A stretch of 64,000 bases of DNA from Streptomyces sp. NBC_01803 (GTDB taxonomy: Bacteria; Actinomycetota; Actinomycetes; Streptomycetales; Streptomycetaceae), in NCBI RefSeq assembly GCF_035917415.1, contig NZ_CP109073.1, positions 2,201,001 through 2,265,000 on the forward strand, in the 5' to 3' direction. Of this stretch, positions 35,010 through 47,488 are shown in pieces. The notes under the pieces are model-generated. The model ran no database searches, had not been told where the DNA came from, and saw only the letters and a program-made list of their open reading frames with translations. The position numbers and the translations under genes are program-made. The stretch's first letter is position 1. Each line of letters starts with the position of its first letter.

Positions 35010-35984
35010 ATGTCCTTTCTGATCACCGGCGGCGCCGGATACATCGGATCCCATGTGGTGCGCGCCCTCGCCCTGGCCGGCGAGCAGGTCGTCGCCTACG
35101 ACGACCTGTCCACGGGCGACGCCTCGCGCGTCCCCGACGGCGTGCCGTTCGTGCAGGGCACGACGCTCGACCGGGGGCTGCTCGACCGAACGATCGCCGA
35201 CCACCGGGTGACCGCCGTGATCCATCTGGCGGCCAAGAAGCAGGCGTGCGAGTCCATGGCACAGCCCCTGCGCTACTACCGGGAGAACCTGCACGGCCTC
35301 CAGATCCTGCTGGAGGCGGCCCGGGGCAACCGCGTCGGCCGGTTCGTCTTCTCCTCCTCGGCCACCGTCTACGGCGCGCCCGACACCGAGCCGGCCACCG
35401 AGGACACCCGCTGCGCGCCGGCCACCCCGTACGGGGAGACCAAGCTCGTCGGCGAGTGGCTGGTGCGCGACGCGGGCCGCGCCTACCGGATGTCCACCGC
35501 CTGTCTGCGACACGTCAACGTGGCCGGCGCCGCCGCGCCGGAACTCGCCGACACCGGCGGGGACGGGCTGATCCCGATGACGTTCGAGTACCTGTCGGCC
35601 GGCTCGCCGCCGCGCATCTTCGGCGCCGACTACCCGACGCCCGACGGGACCTGCGTCCGCGACTACATCCACGTCGAGGACCTGGCCGAGGCTCACGTCG
35701 CGACGGCCCGCGCCCTGGCCGAGCAGCCGGAACCGGAGCACCTGACGCTCAACATCGGGCGGGGCCAAGGGGTGTCGGTGCGCGAGATGGTGACGCTCAT
35801 CGCCCAGATCACCGGCCACGAGGACCTCTCCCCGGTGGTCGCCCCGCGCCGGCCCGGCGACCCGGCCCGGGTGGTGGTCAGCCCCGAGCTGGCGGCCAAG
35901 CACCTGGGCTGGACCGCGCGCCGCGACGTGGCCGCGATGGTCACCTCCGCCTGGGCGGGCTGGCTGTGCCGGGGCACGGCCTGA
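35010..35984 (+). CDS. galE: UDP-glucose 4-epimerase (GalE-type)
   Basis: The product has 324 residues in the extended short-chain dehydrogenase family. The NAD motif is GGAGYIGSH, the catalytic Ser is in FSSSATVYG, and the catalytic Tyr is in TPYGETKLVGE. The block DYPTPDGTCVRDYIHVEDLAEAH is diagnostic of UDP-hexose 4-epimerases. It starts at ATG 35010, two bases after the transferase stop, so it probably supplies a UDP-sugar for that enzyme. Ended by a perfect hairpin. Confidence 0.9.
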   Translation: MSFLITGGAGYIGSHVVRALALAGEQVVAYDDLSTGDASRVPDGVPFVQGTTLDRGLLDRTIADHRVTAVIHLAAKKQACESMAQPLRYYRENLHGLQILLEAARGNRVGRFVFSSSATVYGAPDTEPATEDTRCAPATPYGETKLVGEWLVRDAGRAYRMSTACLRHVNVAGAAAPELADTGGDGLIPMTFEYLSAGSPPRIFGADYPTPDGTCVRDYIHVEDLAEAHVATARALAEQPEPEHLTLNIGRGQGVSVREMVTLIAQITGHEDLSPVVAPRRPGDPARVVVSPELAAKHLGWTARRDVAAMVTSAWAGWLCRGTA

Positions 35985-36059
35985 CCGAGACCTGACCCGG
36001 GCCCGGGCCCTGACCCGGACCGGCCGGCCGCCCGCCCGCCCGCCCGAAGCCGACCGGAA

Positions 36060-36085
36060 GCGGGCGCCCATACCCGGGCGCCCGC
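36060..36085. terminator. Hairpin between galE and NAD-glutamate dehydrogenase
   Basis: gcgggcgccc, loop ataccc, then the exact 10-bp complement. It separates two convergent genes and could end both transcripts. No T-tract. Confidence 0.7.
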
Positions 36086-36093
36086 CCGCGCCG

Positions 36094-39000
36094 TCAGCGG
36101 TTGCTGCGCAGCAGCGTCCGCATCGTCCGCATCGCCACCGACAGGTTGGCCAGGTCGAAGCTCTCGGAGGACTGGATCTCCCCGAGCGTCGCCCGGGCCC
36201 GGCCCAGGATCGCGCTGCTCCGCTGCGACCAGGCCGCGAACCGCTCCTCCGGCGTGGCGTCCGGGCCGCCCGCCGCCAGCACATCGGCGGTGATCAGCTG
36301 GTGGGCCGCGTACAGGTCCTCCCTGATCGCCGTGCGCGCCATGGACTGCCAGCGGTCGGCGCGCGGCAGCTCGCTGATCCGGTCCTTGAGGCGGGCGATG
36401 CCGAGCTGGTCGCTGAGGTGGTAGTACACCTCGGCCACCTCCAGCACGTCGTGCCCGGTGCGGTCGGCGACGGCCACGATGTCCAGGGCCGGGAAGACGG
36501 CCGAGAAACCGGCGACCTGCTGGGCGACCTCGGCGGGGACGCCGTTGCCCGTCAGCTCGTCCAGCATCCTGCCGTACCACTCCTGGTCCAGGCCGCGCAG
36601 CAGCTTGGGCAGCTCCTGCCACACCTGTCCGACCCGGTCCGCGAACAGCTCGATCGTGTCGGCCAGTTCCAGCGGCTGCGGGCGGTTGTTGAGCAGCCAG
36701 CGGGCGCCCCGCTCGACCAGCCGCCGCGCGTGCAGCCGGACGCGGGTGAGAACCTTGGCCTCCACCTCGTTGTCCAGCCGCTCGGTGGTGTCCCAGATCT
36801 CGGCCAGGTTGAAGATGGCGCGCGACGCGGTGTGCGCCCGGACGATCTCCTCGGTCGAGGCGCCCGACTCCTCCTGCATGCGGTGGGTAAACGAGCAGCC
36901 GCCGGTGTTGACGGTGTCGTTGACCAACAGGGTGGTGATGATCTCCCGGCGCAGCGCGTGGCTCTCGATCCGGTCGGCGAACCGTTCCCGCAGGGCCGTC
37001 GGGAAGTAGTCGAAGAGCAGACGGCTGACATAGGGATCGTCGGGCAGTCCGGTGCCGAGCAGCTCGGCGGTGACCGTCAGCTTCACATAGGCCATCAGGA
37101 CCGCCGACTCCGGCTGCGTCAGGCCCCGGCCGGCGGTGCGGCGCTCGCGGAACTCGTCGTCGGACGGCAGGAATTCCAGCTCGCGGTCGAGCAGACCGTC
37201 CTCGCTGAGCTTGCGGATGAGGCGCTGGTGGGCCAGCACCAGACCGGGCGCGGTGGTCGCGCCGTTGGCCAGGGCGACGTTCTGCGCGTAGTTGTTCCGC
37301 AGGACGAGCGCGCCGACCTCGTCGGTCATCCGGGCGAGCAGGGCGTTGCGCTGCTTGACGGTGAGATCGCCGTTGGCGACCACCGAGTTGAGCAGGATCT
37401 TGATGTTCACCTCGTGGTCCGAGGTGTCGACGCCCGCGCTGTTGTCGATGGCGTCGGTGTCACAGTGGCCGCCCGCCAGCGCGTACTCGACGCGACCGCG
37501 CTGGGTCAGGCCGAGGTTGCCGCCCTCGCCGACGACCTTGGCGCGCACGTCACGGCCGTCGACGCGGATCGCGTCGTTGGCCTTGTCCCCGGCGTCGGCG
37601 TGCGACTCGACGGACGACTTCACATACGTGCCGATGCCGCCATTCCACAGCAGGTCGACCGGGGCCTTCAGGATCGCCTTCATCAGCTCGGCCGGGGTCA
37701 GCGACGAGCCGCCGCCGTCGATGCCGAGCGCCGCCCGCGCCTGCGGGGTGATGACGATGGACTTGGCCGCGCGCGGGTAGACGCCGCCGCCCCTGGAGAT
37801 CAGGGCCTTGTCGTAGTCCGCCCAGGAGGACCGGGGCAGCTCGAACAGGCGGCGCCGCTCGGCGAAGGAGACGGCCGGGTCCGGGTCCGGGTCGATGAAG
37901 ATGTGCCGGTGGTCGAAGGCGGCCACCAGCTTGATGTGCTCGGACAGCAGCATCCCGTTGCCGAAGACGTCGCCGGACATGTCGCCGATCCCGGCGACCG
38001 TGAAGTCCCGCGTCTGGGTGTCGTGGCCCAGCTCGCGGAAGTGCCGCTTGACCGACTCCCAGGCGCCGCGCGCGGTGATGCCCATGCCCTTGTGGTCGTA
38101 CCCGGCGGAGCCGCCGGAGGCGAAGGCGTCGCCGAGCCAGAAGCCGTAGGAGATGGCGACCTCGTTGGCGATGTCGGAGAAGGTGGCGGTGCCCTTGTCG
38201 GCGGCGACCACGAGATACGTGTCGTCGCCGTCGTGCCGCACCACGTCCTGGGGGGGAACGACGCGGCCGTCCACCAGGTTGTCCGTGATGTCCAGCAGGC
38301 CGGAGATGAACGTCTTGTAGCAGGCGATGCCCTCCGCCAGCCAGGCGTCACGGTCGGCGGCCGGGTCGGGCAGCCGCTTGCCGACGAAGCCGCCCTTGGC
38401 GCCGACCGGCACGATCACCGTGTTCTTCACTTCCTGGGCCTTCACCAGGCCCAGGATCTCGGTGCGGAAGTCCTCGCGCCGGTCGGACCAGCGCAGGCCG
38501 CCGCGAGCCACCTTGCCGAACCGCAGGTGGACGCCCTCGACCCGCGGCGAGTACACCCAGATCTCGAACGCGGGGCGGGGCTGCGGCAGCTCGGGAATGG
38601 CCTTGGGCTCCAGCTTCAGCGACAGATAGCCGTGCGGCGCGCCGTCGCCGTCGCGGGCTTGGCCCCTTCCCCCGCTTCCCTCGTCGGCGTTCTGGAAGAA
38701 GTTGGTCCGCAGGGTGGCCTTCACCACCGTCAGGAAGGAGCGCAGAATCCGGTCCTCGTCCAGATTCGCGACGTGCTCCAGGGCACCGTCCAGCTCCTCC
38801 AGCAGGCCGTCGATGATCTCCCGGCCGGCGCTCTGGCGCATCGGGGCGAGCCTGGCCTCGAAGAGGTTGACCAGCAGCCGCGCGGTGTGCGCGTTCTTCC
38901 GGAGGGTCGCCTCCATCGTCTCCTGGGTGAAGCGCGCGCCCGCCTGCCACAGGTACTTGGCGTAGGCGCGCAGCACCATCGCCTCGCGCCAGGTGAGCCC

Positions 39001-41067
39001 GGCGGCCAGCACCAGGGCGTTGAACCCGTCGTTCTCCGCCGCGCCCGTCCAAGCGGCGGAGAACGCCTCCTGGAACCGTGTACGGACGTCCCCGACCAGG
39101 CTCCCGGCCAGGGACTCGGGGACCCGCAGGCCGAAGTCGTAGATCCACGCGGTGGGCCCGGTGGCGGGCCGCAGCTCGTACGGCCGCTCGTCCACGACCT
39201 CCACGCCGAGGCACTGGAGGACGGGCAGCACGGCGGAGAGCGAGACCGGCTCGCCCGTCCGGTAGATCTTGAACCGCCGCTCGCCGGGCGCCGCGTTGAC
39301 CGGCTCGTAGAGGCTGAGCGCGAAGTCCTCGCCGTCCCCGGGCCGCAGGCCCGCCACATACTGCACGTCCGCGACAGCGGCGCGCGGCGGGAAATCGGCC
39401 TTGTACCCCTCGGGGAAGGCATCCAGGAAACGGTGGCCCAGCTCGGCGGCCTGCTCCTCGCCGCACTCGGCCAGCAGCGCGTCCGCGAACCCGTCGCTCC
39501 AGGACCGGGACGCCTCCGCCAGCCTGGCCTCGATGCGCTCGACATCCGCCTCGGTCAGGTCCGGCAGCTCGGTGCCGGGCGCCACACGGATCACGAAGTG
39601 CAGCCGGGACAGCACCGATTCGGTGTTCCACGCGGTGAAGTCGACGTTGGTGCCGTCCAGCTCCTCGGTGAGGATGTCGATCAGCCGCAGCCGGACGGAG
39701 GTGGTGTACCGGTCGCGCGGCAGGTAGACGAGCGCCGAGTAGTACCGCCCGTACTCCTCCTGCCGCAGGAACAGCCGCAGCCGGCGCCGCTCCTGGAGGT
39801 GCAGCACCGAGGTGGCGATGCTGCCCAGCGTCTCCACGTCGGTCTGGAACAGCTCGTCGCGCGGATAGGTCTCCATGATCTGGAGCAGGTCCCGGCCGCT
39901 GTGGCTGTTGGGCGCGAACTTGGCGCCCGCCAGCACCTCCGCGACCTTGTGCCGGATGACCGGGATACGGCGCACCGACTCGGTGTAGGCGGCGGCGGAG
40001 AACAGGCCGAGGAAGCGGCGCTCGCCGACGACCTTCCCGTCCGCGTCGAACTCCTTGACGCCGACGTAGTCCAGGTAGGACCTGCGGTGCACGGTGGACC
40101 GGCTGTTGGCCTTGGTGAGGATCAGCAGCCGCGGCTCCCGGGCCTTGGCCCTGGCCGACGGCGAGAGCCGGATGAACGCGGCGGAGGCGGCCGGATGCTC
40201 GGCGTCCGGGTCGTGCGCGGGGTCGGCGCGCAGGATGCCGAGCCCGGTGCCGGGCACGGCCTGCAGCACGTCGCCCTCGCCGCCGTTGTCCTCGCGGGAG
40301 AGCCGGTACTCCCGGTATCCCAGGAAGGTGAAGTGGTCGGCGGCGAGCCAGCGCAGCAGCTCCCCGGCCTCCTCGACGTCCTCGGGGCGCAGCTCCGCCG
40401 CGAGCGGCTCGGTGGCCAGGTCCTCGGCGATCCGCAGCGCGGTGCCACGCATCCGCTGCCAGTCCTCGACGGACTCGCGCACGTCGTTGAGGACCCGGCG
40501 CAGATCCGTCTCGATTCCCCTGAGGTCGGCGTGGTCGGTCTCGCGGTCGATCTCGACGTGGATGAAGGACTCGATGACCGCGTCGTCCGGCAGCTCCCCG
40601 TCGGCGTCGGCGGCCTCAAGCACCTCCAGCAGCCGCCCCGCGACGTCGCGCCTGACGACGATCTGCGGGTGGATGACGAGGTGGATGCCGCGGCCCTGGC
40701 GGGACAGCTCGTTGGTCACCGAGTCGACGAGGAAGGGCATGTCGTCGGTGATGACCTCGACCACGGTGTGGCTGCAGGCCCAGCCCATCTCCTCGACGGT
40801 GGGCGTGTGGACGCGCACGTTGGCGGTGCCCTGCGGCCGGTTGGCGGCCAGCCGGAGATGCGCCGAGGCGGCACCGTAGAGGTCGACCGGATCGCGGTCG
40901 GTGAGATCCTCGGAGGCGATGAAGAGGTAGTAACGCTGGAGGTACGCGCGGAGGGCGGCGGAGTCCATACCGTGCGGGGGCCGCTGCCCCCCGGCACCCC
41001 CGTGCTCCGCTACCCGGGCGGCCTGTTCGAGTAGTTCAGCCTTGGCTTCGTCCAGCTTGGTGTGCAT
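36094..41067 (-). CDS. NAD-specific glutamate dehydrogenase, large (180 kDa) class
   Basis: The product has 1657 residues, the size of the large catabolic NAD-GDH class first described in Streptomyces clavuligerus. It runs from an N-terminal ACT-like regulatory half to a catalytic core around 830-1200: GLRWSDRREDFRTEILGLV, KNTVIVPVGAKGGFVGKRL with the lysine, and GIGDMSGDVFGNGMLLS. ATG 41067 is preceded by AGAGGAC. It oxidises glutamate to 2-oxoglutarate and ammonia when amino acids serve as carbon source. Monocistronic by spacing. The upstream region has a GlnR-like half match with the wrong spacing (see the rejected list). Confidence 0.95.
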   Translation of the reverse strand: MHTKLDEAKAELLEQAARVAEHGGAGGQRPPHGMDSAALRAYLQRYYLFIASEDLTDRDPVDLYGAASAHLRLAANRPQGTANVRVHTPTVEEMGWACSHTVVEVITDDMPFLVDSVTNELSRQGRGIHLVIHPQIVVRRDVAGRLLEVLEAADADGELPDDAVIESFIHVEIDRETDHADLRGIETDLRRVLNDVRESVEDWQRMRGTALRIAEDLATEPLAAELRPEDVEEAGELLRWLAADHFTFLGYREYRLSREDNGGEGDVLQAVPGTGLGILRADPAHDPDAEHPAASAAFIRLSPSARAKAREPRLLILTKANSRSTVHRRSYLDYVGVKEFDADGKVVGERRFLGLFSAAAYTESVRRIPVIRHKVAEVLAGAKFAPNSHSGRDLLQIMETYPRDELFQTDVETLGSIATSVLHLQERRRLRLFLRQEEYGRYYSALVYLPRDRYTTSVRLRLIDILTEELDGTNVDFTAWNTESVLSRLHFVIRVAPGTELPDLTEADVERIEARLAEASRSWSDGFADALLAECGEEQAAELGHRFLDAFPEGYKADFPPRAAVADVQYVAGLRPGDGEDFALSLYEPVNAAPGERRFKIYRTGEPVSLSAVLPVLQCLGVEVVDERPYELRPATGPTAWIYDFGLRVPESLAGSLVGDVRTRFQEAFSAAWTGAAENDGFNALVLAAGLTWREAMVLRAYAKYLWQAGARFTQETMEATLRKNAHTARLLVNLFEARLAPMRQSAGREIIDGLLEELDGALEHVANLDEDRILRSFLTVVKATLRTNFFQNADEGSGGRGQARDGDGAPHGYLSLKLEPKAIPELPQPRPAFEIWVYSPRVEGVHLRFGKVARGGLRWSDRREDFRTEILGLVKAQEVKNTVIVPVGAKGGFVGKRLPDPAADRDAWLAEGIACYKTFISGLLDITDNLVDGRVVPPQDVVRHDGDDTYLVVAADKGTATFSDIANEVAISYGFWLGDAFASGGSAGYDHKGMGITARGAWESVKRHFRELGHDTQTRDFTVAGIGDMSGDVFGNGMLLSEHIKLVAAFDHRHIFIDPDPDPAVSFAERRRLFELPRSSWADYDKALISRGGGVYPRAAKSIVITPQARAALGIDGGGSSLTPAELMKAILKAPVDLLWNGGIGTYVKSSVESHADAGDKANDAIRVDGRDVRAKVVGEGGNLGLTQRGRVEYALAGGHCDTDAIDNSAGVDTSDHEVNIKILLNSVVANGDLTVKQRNALLARMTDEVGALVLRNNYAQNVALANGATTAPGLVLAHQRLIRKLSEDGLLDRELEFLPSDDEFRERRTAGRGLTQPESAVLMAYVKLTVTAELLGTGLPDDPYVSRLLFDYFPTALRERFADRIESHALRREIITTLLVNDTVNTGGCSFTHRMQEESGASTEEIVRAHTASRAIFNLAEIWDTTERLDNEVEAKVLTRVRLHARRLVERGARWLLNNRPQPLELADTIELFADRVGQVWQELPKLLRGLDQEWYGRMLDELTGNGVPAEVAQQVAGFSAVFPALDIVAVADRTGHDVLEVAEVYYHLSDQLGIARLKDRISELPRADRWQSMARTAIREDLYAAHQLITADVLAAGGPDATPEERFAAWSQRSSAILGRARATLGEIQSSESFDLANLSVAMRTMRTLLRSNR

Positions 41068-41354
41068 GTCCTCTGGCTCCTGTCGCGCGCCGTTGCGTGA
41101 CGTCGAGAAACGGTCACCGGGCAGCGCTCGATCTCATACCTGGGATGCTCCCGGCGATGCGGACCAGTGGCGGACCTGGCCCGGATCAACACCGGGTGCC
41201 GAGAGGAGGCGGCGCTGCCTCCGGCCGGAACTCCAGCCGATATCGCACTGATCACGGAAGTAAGGCTATCGTCCCGCCCGCGCCCGGAAGCCCGCCATCG
41301 GGCGAAAAGTGGCGCCGCCCCCCGGCGCACCCGAAGCACGCGGCGGCGTGGCTC

Positions 41355-42053
41355 TCACCCCGGTCCCACCAGCTCCTCCGCGACCAGCACCGCCTCCGCG
41401 AGCGTGTCCACCACGGGGACCCCGGCGCTCAGCAGACTACGCCGGCTGTGCGATCCGCCCGTGTACAGCACGGCCTTGGCCCCCGCGTGGGCCGCCGCCT
41501 TCGCGTCGTCGGTCGCGTCGCCGATGATCACCACGCGCTCCGGGTCCATGCCCTCGACCAGCCCGGCGAGGGCGGCGACATGGCGGGCCATCTGCTCGGC
41601 CTTGCCCCGGACGACGCTGTCCCCGGTGTTCCCGTCGACGCGCAGGAAGTGCCCGTCGATCCCGAGCCGGGCCACCCACGACAGCAGCCGGTCGTGATGC
41701 GCGAGGGAGCAGACCGACTGCGTGTGCCCGGCCGACACCCAGTCGGCCAGCAGGGCCACCGCCCCCTCGGTGAGGCCGGCCGTGTCGGCGCGCGCGTAGT
41801 AGTGCCGATGGAAGGCCCTGTCCATGACGGCCCACTCCTCGTCGGTGGGCAGCCGGCCGAGCAGGCGCTCGTAGAACAGCGGGATCGGCACGCAGTACAG
41901 CTCGCGGTACCGCTCCAGCGTGATCGGCGGGATCCCCACCTCGGCGAACGAGGCGTTGGTCGCCTCGATCACCACGTCGATGTCGTGGAGCAGCGTGCCG
42001 TTCCAGTCCCAGACGATATGCCCCGAGCCGGCGGGAGGGATCCGTGTAGCCAT
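41355..42053 (-). CDS. HAD-superfamily hydrolase
   Basis: The product has 232 residues. Motif I VWDWNGTLLHD carries the nucleophile Asp (D-x-N variant) and the helical cap follows. Motif II is probably the Ser in SVCSLAHHD. Motif IV is VIIGDATDDAKAA. Phosphoglycolate phosphatase-like members share this layout, but the substrate is unclear. ATG 42053 is chosen; the long upstream open frame overlaps the next gene in another frame and is not coding. A 50-base gap separates it from the upstream conserved gene, so they may be co-transcribed. Confidence 0.85.
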   Translation of the reverse strand: MATRIPPAGSGHIVWDWNGTLLHDIDVVIEATNASFAEVGIPPITLERYRELYCVPIPLFYERLLGRLPTDEEWAVMDRAFHRHYYARADTAGLTEGAVALLADWVSAGHTQSVCSLAHHDRLLSWVARLGIDGHFLRVDGNTGDSVVRGKAEQMARHVAALAGLVEGMDPERVVIIGDATDDAKAAAHAGAKAVLYTGGSHSRRSLLSAGVPVVDTLAEAVLVAEELVGPG

Positions 42054-42103
42054 GGGGTAAACGTTACGACCAACCACCGACAGCGCGGCCGTGGTGGTAC
42101 CCG

Positions 42104-42607
42104 TCAGACAAGGCCGTCGATCTCCTGCACGCCGTACCACAGGAGCTCGTGGTCGGCCGCGCCGTCCACGGTGAACCGGGCGTCGTCGTCGCCCTCGTCC
42201 GCCGCGTGGATGACACCGGCCGCCGCCGCGACGTCCGGCTCGGCGTCGGCCGCGTCCACGTGGACCGCCGCCATCGTGGCCAGCGGCACCGCCTCGGTCA
42301 GCCGCACCTCCCCCAGCGCCTCGGCGTCCAGCGCCCGGTCCGGGTCCGCGACCGCGCTCTTGTCGGGCACGTCGGCCGCCACCACGACCCGGCGCCGGGG
42401 CGCCTCGGGATCGGCGGCGAGGAGCCGCAGCGAGGCCAGGGCGGCCCGGCTGAGCGCGGCGTACTCCAACTCCTCCTGGCTGCCGGAGAGATACCACTCG
42501 CGCAGCGCCGGGGTGACGGCGTAGGCGGTCAGCGGTGCCGGTCCGGCCTGCCCGGTCCGGTGCAGCTCGGCGAGCCAGGGCAGGGTGAGCGGAAGGTAGA
42601 CGCGCAT
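42104..42607 (-). CDS. Conserved actinobacterial protein (DUF6912-like)
   Basis: The product has 167 residues, begins MRVYLPLTLPWLAEL and has several Ala-rich acidic stretches (AADPEAPRRRVVVAADVPD; DEGDDDARFTVDGAADHELLWY). I recognise it as a family regularly found in this position in Streptomyces, tentatively DUF6912, with no known function. It is a soluble, acidic protein. ATG 42607 starts the conserved N terminus. Confidence 0.7.
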   Translation of the reverse strand: MRVYLPLTLPWLAELHRTGQAGPAPLTAYAVTPALREWYLSGSQEELEYAALSRAALASLRLLAADPEAPRRRVVVAADVPDKSAVADPDRALDAEALGEVRLTEAVPLATMAAVHVDAADAEPDVAAAAGVIHAADEGDDDARFTVDGAADHELLWYGVQEIDGLV

Positions 42608-42815
42608 GAACGGCCGCTTTCTCGACGAACCTCGCCTCGCGTCGGGCGGTGCGGGAGAAACACACTGCCGGGCCCGGGCCGCGAGCGGGCTCACTGTACC
42701 AGGGCGGCGCGCGGCGCCCCGCCCGCTCCGGACGCACTTGCCGCTGCGTGATCACCCCGCTACACTCCGCGCTAGTTACCAGTCAGTAGCTTCATTTCGC
42801 GGGGGTGGCGACGCC

Positions 42816-43232
42816 ATGAGGATCAGCAAGCGCGGCCCGGGTTCGGGCGCACCGCCGCCCAGGACCGATGCACGCCGACCGGCCCGGCCCGTGCCGGTGG
42901 GCCGCGCCCACCGGCCGCAGGACTGGTTCGCCCACCGGCTCCTGCTGGTGCTCAGCGGCCAGCGCCCGGTGCGGCTGCTGCTCGGCCACGCCGGAGCCAC
43001 CGCCTACGACCAGCTCTGCCGCCTCGCCCCGCGCGCCCCGCTCCGCCCGCCACCGGGCGGAGCGGCCCCCGTGCTGCGCGGCGTCGGGGCCTGCCGCCCG
43101 AGCGCGGACGCCATTGAGGCGTTCGCTCGCGTCACGACCGGCGACCGCACCCGGGCCCTGGCCTTCCGTCTGGAACGCCGACCCGACGGCCGCTGGCAGT
43201 GCGCGGCGATCGAGCTGGACACGGTCCCCTGA
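42816..43232 (+). CDS. Rv3235-family protein
   Basis: The product has 138 residues. A basic Pro/Arg-rich N terminus (about 1-38) precedes a compact domain (WFAHRLLLVLSGQRPVRLLLGHA ... ALAFRLERRPDGRWQCAAIELD) like mycobacterial Rv3235, which also lies next to secA. Function unknown. ATG 42816 has GGGGGTGG upstream. Convergent with secA across a 15-bp perfect hairpin. Confidence 0.8.
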   Translation: MRISKRGPGSGAPPPRTDARRPARPVPVGRAHRPQDWFAHRLLLVLSGQRPVRLLLGHAGATAYDQLCRLAPRAPLRPPPGGAAPVLRGVGACRPSADAIEAFARVTTGDRTRALAFRLERRPDGRWQCAAIELDTVP

Positions 43233-43246
43233 CCGGCCCCCGGCAG

Positions 43247-43288
43247 GCCGAAGGGGCCGGCCCCCCAGCGGGAGCCGGCCCCTTCGGC
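43247..43288. terminator. Bidirectional hairpin between Rv3235-family gene and secA
   Basis: gccgaaggggccggc, a 12-base loop, then the exact complement. It lies just past both stops. Confidence 0.85.
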
Positions 43289-43313
43289 GCTTCGCCTCGG
43301 ACCGCGCCGGGCG

Positions 43314-46151
<2,838 letters not shown>

Positions 46152-46285
46152 GAGGGCTGGTCTCCTTGCCGGTCGGGCCTGGCGCGGGTATCGATTGCGC
46201 GGGCACAGCGAGATGGCCCCGCCGCATCGGCCATGGTATGCGAGCGCCGGGACGAGTGTCAGTGCTCGGATCTACGATCGCTCGC

Positions 46286-47488
46286 ATGACTGCCGTCGTT
46301 CTCGAACTCTCCTCCGACGAGGCCCGACGCATCGCGCTGCGCGCCCAGGGGCTGCTGGGCGCGCCCGACCGGGCGGCCGGCGTGCGCGGCGTGCTGCGGC
46401 GCCTGGGCGCGGTGCAGCTCGACACGATCTCGGTGCTCGCCCGCTCCCACGAGCTGCTGCCGTACGCGCGGCTGGGCGCGGTGGGCAGACCGGCGGTGGA
46501 GGAGGCGTTCTGGTCGGGCGGCCACTCCTTTGAGTACTGGTCGCATGCCGCCTGCGTGCTGCCCATTGAGGAGTGGCCGCTGTTCGCCTTCCGCCGCCGC
46601 TCGTACGAGGCGCGGGGGGTGTGGGGCCACCGGCTGGCCCCCGGGGCGTATGAGTCGGTGATCGCCCGGCTGCGCGCCGAGGGACCGTTGACGGCGACGG
46701 AGCTGGGCGGTTCGAAGAACGGCGGCCCGTGGTGGGACTGGAGCGACGCGAAGGTCGCGGTCGAGCGGGCGCTGGCGCTGGGCGAGGTGGTGTGCGTCGA
46801 GCGGCGCGGCTGGAAGCGGGTGTACGACCTGGCCGCGCGCGCGGTCCCGGAGAAGCTGTTCCACGACGACCTGGACGACGACGAGTGCGTGCGCCGCCTC
46901 GTCGCCCAGGCGGGCGCGGCGATGGGTGTCGCCACGCAGGCCGATCTCGCCGACTACCACCGGCTGACGGGCGCGTGGGTGGAGCGGGTGGTGCGGGACA
47001 CCGGCCTGGTCGAGGTCGAGGTGGCGGGCTGGGGAGCGGCGGACGGCCGGACCGCGCGGCACCGCGCGTGGGCCGACCCGGCCGCCCTGGCCTCGCCGCC
47101 GCGCGGGCGGCACCGCACGACGCTGCTCTCACCGTTCGACTCCCTGGTCTGGGACCGGCCGCGCACCGAGCGGATCTTCGGATTCACGCACCGGCTGGAG
47201 GCGTATGTGCCCAAGCCCCAGCGGATATACGGGTATTTCTCGATGCCGCTGCTGTCTGGCGGGAAGCTGCTGGGCCGGGTGGACCCGGCCCGCGAGGGCG
47301 GCACGCTGGTCGCCCGGCACGCGGCGTTCGAGGGCCCGGCGGCGCGGGCGGCGAGGGCGATACCGGCGATGGCGGAGGCCCTGGCCGAGGCCGCGCGGTG
47401 GGTGGGGTGCGGGGGCGTGCGCGTGGAGCGGACGAGCCCGCCCGAGCTGCACCGCCCGCTGTCGGAGGCGGTCGCGCGCGTCGGCTAG
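46286..47488 (+). CDS. YcaQ-type winged-helix DNA glycosylase-like protein
   Basis: The product has 400 residues. The N-terminal LRRLGAVQLDTISVLARSHELL contains the QLD motif of the AlkX/YcaQ family, whose E. coli member unhooks interstrand DNA cross-links. LLSPFDSLVWDRPRTERIFGF and the tyrosine-rich EAYVPKPQRIYGYFSMPLL are the conserved C-terminal blocks. Divergent from secA. ATG 46286 is the family start. Its 3' end overlaps that of the convergent response-regulator gene by four bases. Confidence 0.85.
   Translation: MTAVVLELSSDEARRIALRAQGLLGAPDRAAGVRGVLRRLGAVQLDTISVLARSHELLPYARLGAVGRPAVEEAFWSGGHSFEYWSHAACVLPIEEWPLFAFRRRSYEARGVWGHRLAPGAYESVIARLRAEGPLTATELGGSKNGGPWWDWSDAKVAVERALALGEVVCVERRGWKRVYDLAARAVPEKLFHDDLDDDECVRRLVAQAGAAMGVATQADLADYHRLTGAWVERVVRDTGLVEVEVAGWGAADGRTARHRAWADPAALASPPRGRHRTTLLSPFDSLVWDRPRTERIFGFTHRLEAYVPKPQRIYGYFSMPLLSGGKLLGRVDPAREGGTLVARHAAFEGPAARAARAIPAMAEALAEAARWVGCGGVRVERTSPPELHRPLSEAVARVG

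Noticed and set aside
41097..41111. GTGAC...GAAAC resembling a GlnR box upstream of the NAD-glutamate dehydrogenase gene
   Set aside because: The spacing is five bases instead of six and the second half-pair is missing, so it is a weak match despite the nitrogen-related gene.
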